Source of the DNA: Hyposmocoma kahamanoa
Taxonomy: Eukaryota; Arthropoda; Insecta; Lepidoptera; Cosmopterigidae
NCBI RefSeq assembly: GCF_003589595.1
Contig: NW_020654051.1
Span: 9,037,810 to 9,101,809 of the forward strand
Direction of reading: 5' to 3'
DNA length: 64,000 nt
Both the position numbers and the translations under genes were made by a program. The notes below the pieces were generated by a model, which ran no database searches, was not told where the DNA came from, and saw only the letters and a program-made list of their open reading frames with translations. Shown here in pieces: positions 55,960 to 64,000 of the stretch. How positions within the stretch are numbered: position 1 is the first letter of the stretch; each line of letters begins with the position of its first letter.

Positions 55960-56428
55960 AACCGACTTCAAAAAAGGAGGAGATTCTCAATTCGACTGTA
56001 TGTCGTGTATGTTCTTTTTTTTCTTTTTTTTGTATGTATGTTACGCGATAACTCCGGTATTTGTGAACCGATTTTCGTGATTATTTTTTTGTTGGAAAGG
56101 GGGTACTTCCATAGTGGTCCCATTTTATTTTGAAGAAAATCATCCACCTCGAAGGGTGGCTGTTCACGCATGAAGATTCATTTTTATAAATAGCGCCTAA
56201 CTTTAATTTAGGAGCAATTACTTTAATGGTTGATTTTGCTATTTCTCCCATTCAAGGCGTTTTCTTCCCAAAATACTTTGAGTAGTGTCGTAGTACCTAT
56301 TTTTATTATCTCCAGTATGAAGTCCTGTATAGTGGCGAACTAGGGGATATTTTAATAAAACTTAGCAAATAGCCGTAATTCCACGTACTTTTAAAGTCGG
56401 TTTTTTTAGTACTCTGTACTGAGATTAT
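55960..56428 (+). mobile_element. Family E element, full-length copy
   Basis: AACCGACTTCAAAAAAGGAG at the left, GCGATAACTCCGGTATTTGT, TTTTTTTGTTGGAAAGGGGG, TTAGGAGCAATTACTTTAAT, inverted end ACTTTTAAAGTCGGTT and the extension TACTCTGTACTGAGATTAT. It is longer than the 14784 copy because it keeps a CACCTCGAAGGGTGGCTGTT segment and an AGTAGTGTCG segment that the other lost. Confidence 0.82.
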
Positions 56429-57202
56429 TCATGAGTGGTGTCATTTGTGATAGTCAAATAAATTATTCTTTTTTTATTCATTATAAAAACAGAATTTACA
56501 TGGATATAATATAATTATTACAGCGTCCCAAAAACCACTTTGCTTCTACCGTGCACTGCCAATTGTCATTTAGTACAAGTATACATTACATTTAACATTA
56601 AGTTGTTACTATAAAGTAATCGAAAGTATGAGTTCAGCAAACACTGTTAATTAGTTGTACGGCAAGATACGAAGATAGCGTTCAATCTTACCTGCCCTGA
56701 CATGGCCCTGACCGATCGACGCGTCAAGAGATTGCGAAGTGCCTGTATTATGTGCAAAATTGTGCAGACACATAGGGGTGGATTTGTAAATGTATTGTCT
56801 TCTTTCATAGCAAAGGTCAGTTACTAATTTAACTCGCCACAAACACGCAACTTAAATCTTAGCCAATCAGAGCTGTATAAACCGAGACAAATAGTCAAGT
56901 CGTCGACAGCATTACAATACATTAAGAAGTCTCAACGTTCAATGTAATCAAAAATCGACATACGAACTCGACACCATATTTGAATAAAAATACAGCGTAA
57001 AGATAAAATGATTTTTTACGTCATGCCAACATTGGAAGTTACATAGGTTCGAAATTCAGTAATCTAGCGTTTAACAATAAACACTCATCGATTACACAAC
57101 GTTACAATGGAGCTTTCAAAATCTTTACTACGATTGCGGTAGACGTAAGAGCAAAATGGAGTCACTTGATGAAATCACATGGCGAAGCTTAGCCAACAAC
57201 CT
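56429..57202. other. No recognised gene
   Basis: AGCCAATCAGAGC followed by TGTATAAACC at 56860-56882 resembles CCAAT plus TATA elements, but no start or exon was found. Confidence 0.3.
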
Positions 57203-57455
57203 TTAGTAGCAGTAGAACTCCTTGTGAAGGACTTCGTCTAGAGACGAACTGCCAGCTTACATATTTCTGCCGCCAAAGCTTTATGTGAGCATCACTGTGT
57301 TCCGGTTTCGAAGTGTAAATGTGCTGGTGAAGTTACACGCACATGGAACTTGTCAACTTATGTCTCAGGGGGTCGGACGCAGTGGCAGTGCCCAGTATCG
57401 CTTACCACCAGGCACACGACTTGTTCATCCCGTCACTTAGTATTATAAAAAAAAG
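57203..57455 (+). mobile_element. SINE-A copy lacking the stem-loop
   Basis: The head and middle are typical (GTAGCAGTAGAACTCCTTGT, TATTTCTGCCGCCAAAGC). After GCAGTGGCAGTGCCC it jumps to AGTATCGCTTACCACCAGGC, deleting nearly the whole stem-loop. The tail TTCATCCCGTCACTTAGTAT is intact. Confidence 0.87.
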
Positions 57456-57505
57456 TAAAAAACGTTCCTTCATGCAACTGCTTATTTAGTGCCTATATTT
57501 TTATG

Positions 57506-57620
57506 CGAACACACACACACACTCACACACACATATGTACGCACACACGCTCGCACGCAGGCGTGCACACCATGTGCACACTTATACACTTGCGCACGCT
57601 CATACGCACAAATTCACGCC
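57506..57620. repeat. AC-rich microsatellite, imperfect
   Basis: ACACACACACACACTCACAC, GTACGCACACACGC, and further CACAC and GCACAC words lie right after the SINE-A copy at 57203. Confidence 0.85.
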
Positions 57621-57992
57621 GCACAGATCACTTTCTTGTGATATTTTCGTGGATCGTGATCGTGAGATTCGAATATTGAATGTTCTTCAACTTTGCTGTT
57701 GTTTTTGCAACTTCATTACACAAGATCGTAACACTTGCTGGTCTACGTTGTGACCTATACTTAACATGTAGTTGCTTTTGTGTGTTCACTCTGTTATGAG
57801 ATTCTTATCCTGAATCCCAATGACTTGCCATGTCGAATATGTTTTACAAAATATATATTGAAATATCTACTCCGTATTTCCAAAGATTTTTGGGATTGCT
57901 ATCTCTCTATCTATAAATTTGACAATTTCCTTCCATCGTTCACTACAAAGGAGCACAATTTTGACAGTAAAATGGTTTCTTGTATTCACATG

Positions 57993-58217
57993 CTAAGACC
58001 GCTCCATATATGGTGATCTGTAATGCATAAATCTCCATAGTCTAAAATTATAAGGTTGGGACCTAGCAACACTACGTCGAAAATATTTTAAAGCAAGGCT
58101 GCCAACAATGTTCCGATGAAATTCATTACCCGAACGACTATGAGCGAATCCACCATCCGGGCGCCGTTCAATAAACCAATGTTTCGAATTTTCTGTCCTA
58201 AATCGGATGAACGCCCG
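57993..58217 (-). CDS. Unassigned open frame, candidate exon (74 codons, no ATG)
   Basis: On the minus strand, after an acceptor-like CTACCACAG (58218-58226 reversed), an open frame reads RAFIRFRTENSKHWFIERRP, then DGGFAHSRSGNEFHRNIVGS, LALKYFRRSVARSQPYNF and RLWRFMHYRSPYMERS before a stop. It uses few AT-rich codons compared with random frames here and is rich in Arg, Phe and Ser. I do not recognise a family. It could be a host exon, a transposon relic or chance. Confidence 0.25.
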   Translation of the reverse strand, partial: RAFIRFRTENSKHWFIERRPDGGFAHSRSGNEFHRNIVGSLALKYFRRSVARSQPYNFRLWRFMHYRSPYMERS

Positions 58218-58229
58218 CTGTGGTAGCTA

Positions 58230-59100
58230 TGATTAAGCCATTGACGTATTGGTTATTAAAAAAATACAATAGAGTAACGTCTATCTCTACACTGGTACCT
58301 TTTGTTATAACTATACAAATTTTAAACTTGCATTCGAATAATTATGAGACACTGTCATTCGTAGAGACATTAACTATTTGCACATTCCTGCTAAAGGAAA
58401 TGAAACAATAGTGACTCGAAAGAAGCAACTCACAGAAAAGCATTTCAGTGAGCAAATTGTAAATGAACTAGCTTGCATCTTGCACTGTAATAATGTTCCG
58501 CGCTGTTTAGATGGAGTACGAGAAATAAAAGAAATGGAAACAGGCAATTGAGTTTTTCTCCTTGTGCCAATACCCAGAGCATTACCGCGAGTTTTCCTTT
58601 GAACTTGCATTTTTATCCTTTGCAAAGTGCAGAGAGACAAATCGTTTAGTTGTGCTAAGAATAAAACTAGTCTAGGAACCATAATGCTGTAAAGAGAGTG
58701 TTATAGACAATGATCTACCACAATAAGCTAACGTGGTCTTAGAATTTCAACTTTCATCAACAATAGTGGCTACTTTGTAAGATGTTTATAAAGTGAAAAA
58801 GTACATAAATATATATCGTCTCGAAAATAAAGTATTTCCATTCAAAATTTAAACTTTCTTTTAAGTATGAAAATATTTGTATGTAATAATTTTATTACAA
58901 AAGAAAGTCAAATAAATCACAAAACAGAAATTAACAATACCTTAACTATGGGTAGAATATATTTGCAAGTACCTATGTCGAAACAAAAAGTATTTTCAAG
59001 GACAAATGTAATACATTTATAACTTTATTAGAGCCTCAGTATCTTCAAATTTAATACAATATTTATCCATCAAATTTTATACTTATATACAAGCACATGA
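58230..59100. other. No recognised gene; short open frames only
   Basis: A 67-codon plus-strand frame without ATG (58348-58551, ending VREIKEMETGN) and a 102-codon minus-strand frame (58374-58682) overlap; neither has a recognisable motif. Confidence 0.3.
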
Positions 59101-59104
59101 TGTT

Positions 59105-59228
59105 GGGATTTTTTTAGATATAAATTGCGTCTATTTGTTTCTTTAAGTTCTTTAGTCACGGCTGACTGATAGACAAGTAAAAATTCATTACCAATGTGTA
59201 GCAATCGCGAAAGAACTCGCTATTCATG
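59105..59228 (+). mobile_element. Family F fragment, diverged
   Basis: AGATATAAATTGCGTCTATT, TCACGGCTGACTGATAGAC and ACCAATGTGTAGCAATCGCG match parts of the 51463 copy in rearranged order. Confidence 0.45.
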
Positions 59229-59478
59229 TGACAGTTTTCAATGTTTTTTTTTTATAATGACTTCATTGCATTTTAGGTTGGCAACTAACAAATGTAGCTT
59301 TTGCAATGTACTCTTGTGCGCAATGTACCTTCTTCTTCTACATTTTTCAGACAGACTGCAGAGTTATCCTGTACGGGCGCGTTCACATTATTTCGTGAAA
59401 ACAGTCGTGTAGTACAAAGTGTCCTGACTTGTGTATTTAAATGAAGTTGTTAACTGTCGTTCACCATATTGACGTTAC

Positions 59479-59900
59479 GACGACAGACTATCAAGACAAT
59501 AGAAAGAGTTAGAACGCCAGCCATCAGACGATAAATAAAACGTCACAATAGAAATGCGACAGCAGATAATCGCAGCTACTGTTGTCGTTACGTTTTATTT
59601 GTCGTTGTCTGCCCGTGTTCCGCCTTTTTATAAAGTAACACATTATTAAAATTTCATCTTCATACATTTCCACACGGGAGTGAACACACTTACTGACTTC
59701 CAAAAGAGCATAGAGGCGACTGCTGTGCATCAAACGTTTCTGTCGTGCAAACGACAAAGTGGTTGCCGTGGACCGATAAATTGTCGATATACGATAAAAA
59801 AATATACGACACATTCACGACAGACAGTCGAGATAATGGGAACAAGCTAGAAGCGACAGTCGTCCAACGATAAATAAAACTTTACAACGTAATGGGAAGG
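59479..59900. repeat. Paired ACGACAG module repeats with an inverted copy between
   Basis: About 80 bases at 59479-59559 recur at 59818-59898: ACGACAGAC, then a GACGATAAATAAAAC or AACGATAAATAAAAC block and a final AATGGGA-like word. A reverse copy of the ACGTTTTATTTGTCGTTGTC block lies at 59590-59610. It may be one composite foldback element or two insertions. Confidence 0.6.
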
Positions 59901-60348
59901 CGCCCTAAGGTTTACTTTTAATAAAAAATCTTACAAATGAGTCCGTCCAATTTTTAAAAATGCCAAAATTTTTAATAAAATACTCGTTGCTTAAAACAGA
60001 CTGAGCAGCGAAGTAAATTTTATTTAGTTATTCATTAATTTTAAACGTTCTCGTCAACTTTCGGGTTCTATTAGATACAAAGTCAATCTGCACGAACAAA
60101 GAAAGTCATCACTCTAATAACTAGTGGTCGGATAATCGGATGCTTATTTACCTACGTTACGTTACGTCATTGGTGCGAAAACGCTTTTGTATCGAAAAAA
60201 TCCCACGAGACCGGGATTGACGGAATTATTTGGTATAAAATCAAAGGAAAATAAACATTACAAATATTTATATTAACATTTATATTAACTTTTATCGCAT
60301 ATAAAAAGTGAAAAACGTAAAATGGAATTTTTTTTACCGAAACCTTTA
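59901..60348. other. No recognised gene
   Basis: AT-rich. Confidence 0.4.
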
Positions 60349-60656
60349 CTAGCAGCAGTAGAGCTCCTTGTTAAAGAGTTCGTCAAGGGAAATACTGTCA
60401 CTCAACCTATTTCTGCCACCAAGTAGTAATGTCAGCATTACCGTGTACCAGTTTTGAAGGGTAATGGTGCTGATAAACTTACAAGCACATGAAACTTGTC
60501 AACTTACGTCTCAGGGTGCCGGGCGCGGTAACAGCGCCCCTAATATCTGTGCGGTTTGAAGCTCCGAGTGGTACTGCAACTGTTATGGACAGGCGTGTAG
60601 CTTACGATCAGGCGCATGACTTCTTCGTCCCTTCACTTGATATTATAAAAAAAAGA
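60349..60656 (+). mobile_element. SINE-A copy, full length
   Basis: The order is TAGCAGCAGTAGAGCTCC, AATACTGTCACTCAACCTAT, TTCTGCCACCAAGTAGTAAT, TTACAAGCACATGAAACTTG, stem-loop with a decayed left arm (ACAGCGCCCCTAATATCTG), and tail TTCGTCCCTTCACTTGATAT. Confidence 0.9.
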
Positions 60657-60892
60657 GTCAAAAAATTACGTATTTAATATATAAAAATAGTCTATTTAGA
60701 ATCCTCGGATTTAAAAGAAATTATTTATATATTTTAATAAAAAGCTTCAATATTTTAACATCAATTCATGGAAAAGTGAACTTTAAGTATGAAAGCATCT
60801 AAATATCCAACCATTAATCATAACACCCAGTTAATTAGTAGAAGGCACATTACCAAAGAATCCTGAAATCAATTTTTTAACAATAATAAGTC

Positions 60893-60995
60893 GTCGTCAG
60901 GTTCTAAAAGGTCCTCGCCTAAGGAGAGTGTTTTAAATAGATGCTCTGATTTTGGTCACTCAACTTTTTGGTACCCAGAACATGTCCCATTCATC
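60893..60995 (+). repeat. Dispersed repeat shared with 55783-55915
   Basis: TCGCCTAAGGAGAGTGTTTT and AGATGCTCTGATTTTGGTCA match that locus. Confidence 0.55.
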
Positions 60996-61124
60996 ATATT
61001 CATCATAACGTCGTTCGTTACGATTATTACGTATTGTATACATACACCGTGGGCTTGCCACGGCATGTTATACAAATTATCAAAATAAAATGTATTAAGA
61101 GTGTTTGCGTATTACTTCCGATTA

Positions 61125-61345
61125 CTATCTGTTACGAATCCGAGAAATGACGAGCCGAAATGTCACAGGGGTCACTTTATGTCTATAGGTGTACAGGCAA
61201 TATTTATATTATATTTTCTCGCATTCGAATCGGACTTAGTGCACAAGCGACATTCGATGTGGGTCCGAGTTTTCTAGATTTATATAGTTTCGGATACGGA
61301 ACGAATACGAATCGAATGTAGTGTGCAAACGCGCAAAGTGATGCG
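61125..61345 (-). mobile_element. Family I MITE-like element, minus strand
   Basis: TGTTACGAATCCGAGAAATG, GAGCCGAAATGTCACAGGGG, GCACAAGCGACATTCGATGT and GAACGAATACGAATCGAATG, then TAGTGTGCAAACGC, are the reverse of the 52658 copy. A TATATTATATTTTCTCGCAT segment with a second CGAATCGGACTTAGTGCAC end is inserted or duplicated in the middle. Confidence 0.7.
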
Positions 61346-62185
61346 TAGTAATATTAGCGAGAGTTCAGAATTCCATATATGGGTCGTTTTCAGATAACCT
61401 CCAAAAATGTGTCCCTTTCAGTAACTTTTATGTTATTACATGAATGCTAAGCATTATTTATTTAATATGATTGCTTGCTTATTTAGTCTGTGTTACGCAT
61501 AAAAAGACTACTTTACTATGTCACAGTAATAAATAAAAATTCAAAAAGTGGTCAATTTCTCATTCATGGGAGCCAGTTCCAGTTCACCCTAATTTTAAGA
61601 AAAGAAGAAAAAAAATTAAACACTCGTGGAAATCGCAATATTTCCCATCGAGGATAAACTGTAATAACTTTTACGTCGAATACATACCGTAACTTTCCAA
61701 TTTATTATAAACAAACGTGTTTTCTTGGGAATACAAAATGTATTTCAATTTTTCTTATCATTAGTGTCACTTCAACTAATAGCCTCCTAATAACAAAAGT
61801 TAATACCGCATCACCTTCACCCTTCGCACACGTGTGAAGGGGCTCCTGTCGGATTGGAGTGTACACAGTGAAGTAACCTGTGCATCTCCATTTTAGCAAA
61901 AAATCGACTTAAATACCAATTTCAGCGCTAGTGACTAAATCGTTCTATATTCATGTAAAGCAATCTGTCTAAATAAGTATTACGTAATAGTCTTATAAAC
62001 TTTATTGTACATCTATCAGACAAAGGGAACTTTAAAATCCATGCACTTTTATAACGGTCCAGCGTATTTTAGACACTTGACAATTAAAAATGTATCCAAA
62101 TATCATTATTGTCGCTCTCATTCTTGTCTACTTTTAAGTCAAGTAGTTACTTTAAGCCAAATATTTACTTGAAATATAACAATTA
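61346..62185. other. No recognised gene
   Basis: AT-rich; a 64-codon minus-strand frame (61705-61899) has no motif. Confidence 0.4.
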
Positions 62186-62358
62186 GATGGTGATAGTGGT
62201 GGTGATGACGGTGGTGACGATGATGGTGGTGGTGATGATGACGATGATGATTGTAGTGATGATGACGATGATTGTGATGATGATGTGAATGGTAATTATG
62301 CTGATGGTAATGGTGATCATGATGATGATGTTGATGGTCGTGATGATGATACATTGAT
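62186..62358. repeat. Degenerate GAT/GGT trinucleotide microsatellite
   Basis: The tract is made of GATGAT, GGTGGT and GACGAT words for about 170 bases. The apparent His-rich protein on the minus strand is an artefact of the repeat. Confidence 0.92.
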
Positions 62359-62359
62359 G

Positions 62360-63480
62360 TACAATACAGTTTATATGACACTAACAAAATACTTATTTAG
62401 ATTTATTTATTAATTACGTATAGATAGGTAGATGGTCTTACACTGATGAGAAGGATTTTGTTACAAGACGTTTTTTACAAGAATATTTGTTACATGTTAA
62501 ATTAAGTTAAATGTTCTTTTGTGAACGATAAAATGTGTGTTGTAATAATAATTTCTCATTACTGTGCCGTCTTTATCATTTATGCTTGTGAGAAAATCAT
62601 TCGAGTTACTGCAATCTCATTCGTGTGACCTAAAATATCGCTGTTTGTTGTATTTAACTTAAATATTTCTGTGATTTTATAATTATTGACATTGCTTGAA
62701 GTTATTTGTACGTTTAAGACCTTAAAACCAAAAGAAATAAGGGTTTTACAAAAATCACTCAAAAAGTGCTATTGAAATTCGGAAAGTGAAATTCACCCGT
62801 GTTGTGATGTGCCGTTCGCATAAAAATCACAAATACAAAATTATAAATACAACTACAAATTCTTCTATGAACGCACAAATACCCCTCATATACAATTCGG
62901 ACCACTCGCTTATATCAATATAAATAGCGTTTAAATTTGCATACCCAGGAAACCTGTTTTATCAGTCGACTGTATTAACTCAACATCTTCTAACCAAAAA
63001 CACCAATTTTCAAAATTTTTACGCTTCTTGCGGCTTTGGTAGATAACATAGACCTATCTTCTTAAGTTCTGAAGAGTCATCATTAAATAACAAAAACCAT
63101 ATATATGTATATGCTGTACTCTAAAGTATGTGATCTTTATGGCAAATGCGTATTCGTGGAACATATTATTTGTAGAACATAAAACATTGGAAACGTCTAC
63201 CTTTTCTATAGTAATAACCAAATAAGCCGTATGATGAGTTTTTGAACTAGTTCTCCATAACGCTAATGGAGCCTCGAGTTTTCCATCATTTACTCACCAT
63301 TAAGTTCATTAGTTTTATTATGGGCCACACACGAACCAACTTATTGTCCCTAAGGGATTCAAGACCGTGATTTTTATTTCTATTACGTAGACGTCCATAC
63401 CTAGTGAACTACTACGCGAAGTTTTTTAAATCCGAAATCAAAGTTTATTTTGTTGTATCACACGATTTTTTTTGTGAAAA
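62360..63480. other. No recognised gene
   Basis: AT-rich; no open frame or repeat of note. Confidence 0.4.
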
Positions 63481-63483
63481 TAC

Positions 63484-63668
63484 CTCACTAGTTTGGTGTT
63501 ATTATTGACACAAAGATTGAACTAACACAAAGAAAATTTTCTTCGATCTGTCTGGATACGACCCGGCGACTGTTTGCCAATCCGGGGCTAACGGCTCTCA
63601 CACCTGATCGATCCAGCGGGTTCGAAGAAATTTTCTTTGTGTTCCTTCGATTTTTGTATCAACAGTAA
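63484..63668. mobile_element. Family D palindromic element with tRNA-like core
   Basis: The left arm AACACAAAGAAAATTTTCTT and the right arm with TTCTTTGTGTTCCTTCGATT are inverted. Pairing extends with small gaps over roughly 55-60 bases per side (about 63498-63556 against 63610-63667). Read on the reverse strand, the core has A-box-like TGTGAGAGCCG and B-box-like GGGTCGTATCC. Fragments of the same family are at 2854 and 39957. Confidence 0.7.
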
Positions 63669-64000
63669 CTCCGCAATCAATAGTTATTTTTTATATTGTA
63701 TAAAAAATAGTGCTATACAAAAAAATGTTTATAAAATCTATTCATGTTTAAAATGCGGCATATAATTTGCAGATTTTATATTAAAAAATGTAAATGCCTG
63801 TAATGAAATAAGCATATCGATACTTGGGGACAGAAAGAGAGTAATTTATCGACAATCAGTTATTGGTGCAGTTGCTTTATCGACCAGTCTACTCAATGTT
63901 TTGCTAACCAGTTTTTTTACTTAAAATGTTACATGGAGTTATGATAATTTTCAGTCTCCATAATAAAAAAACAGCTACGCCGTTTCGTTAATTAAGTACT
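63669..64000. other. No recognised gene
   Basis: AT-rich end of window with nothing identified. Confidence 0.4.

Noticed and set aside
56860..56885. CCAAT plus TATA-like promoter
   Set aside because: AT-rich sequence gives such words often, and no exon or initiator follows.
58348..58551. 67-codon frame ending VREIKEMETGN
   Set aside because: No ATG, no splice signals and no recognised motif; kept only as a note in the intergenic entry.
62139..62387. His-rich 82-residue protein
   Set aside because: It is the translation of a GAT/GGT microsatellite; no start context or conservation evidence.
1..64000. CRISPR arrays, prophage, operons or bacterial genes
   Set aside because: No regularly spaced repeats, ribosome-binding sites or long bacterial-type frames; the repeat content is insect.

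Overview
The window looks like AT-rich intergenic DNA from a moth or butterfly (Lepidoptera). The evidence is the repeat content: tRNA-derived SINEs ending in the 'GGGCACGGGTCTC' type of tail, RTE-clade LINE ends reading 'GGAGGCCTGTGTTCAGCAGTGG', Jockey-like, CR1-like and R1-like non-LTR fragments, and several TIR/MITE families. There are two runs of N, at 16097-16106 and 35286-35685. I find no complete host gene, rRNA, functional tRNA or CRISPR array. Almost every open frame is short and chance-like, or belongs to a decayed transposable element.

Layout. 1-6 kb: end of a TA-flanked TIR transposon, LINE relics, tRNA-SINEs and the first SINE-A copies. 6-11 kb: CpG-rich inverted-repeat islands, an unassigned open-frame cluster at 7.7-8.1 kb, two LINE C-terminal relics, and a tRNA-SINE split by an R1-like insertion with a clear target-site duplication. 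11.4-12.9 kb: the largest LINE, a decayed Jockey-like element on the minus strand with its YADD motif still readable. 13-27 kb: SINEs, a 17-bp-flanked GC-rich insertion, MITE family E, microsatellite, RTE relics and a second LINE (22.2-23.1 kb). 27.6-28.4 kb: a complete non-autonomous hAT-like element. 28.7-29 kb: a GC-rich candidate promoter or first exon. 29.7-36 kb: SINE-A copies and a Jockey-like LINE interrupted by a TIR element that contains the 400-N gap. 37-46 kb: CpG-rich foldbacks, LINE 3' ends, a second hAT-like MITE and SINEs. 46-56 kb: family E and F repeats, a 414-bp foldback nested in family E, a DIRS-like reverse transcriptase/RNase H relic and a mariner/Tc1-type transposase tail. 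56-64 kb: SINEs, microsatellites, an orphan minus-strand open frame (57993-58217) and a palindromic tRNA-like element.

Nothing here forms a pathway or operon. The biology is layered transposon insertion and decay. The most useful signals are: two hAT-like elements with target-site duplications; a 37-bp terminal repeat shared exactly between two loci; a SINE family (16 loci) with a conserved 20-bp stem-loop, some copies having lost exactly that stem-loop; nested insertions that give relative ages; an assembly artefact at the 10-N gap; and two unassigned open frames that are the best candidates for undiscovered exons. Superfamily names come from recalled motifs and were not checked by database search.
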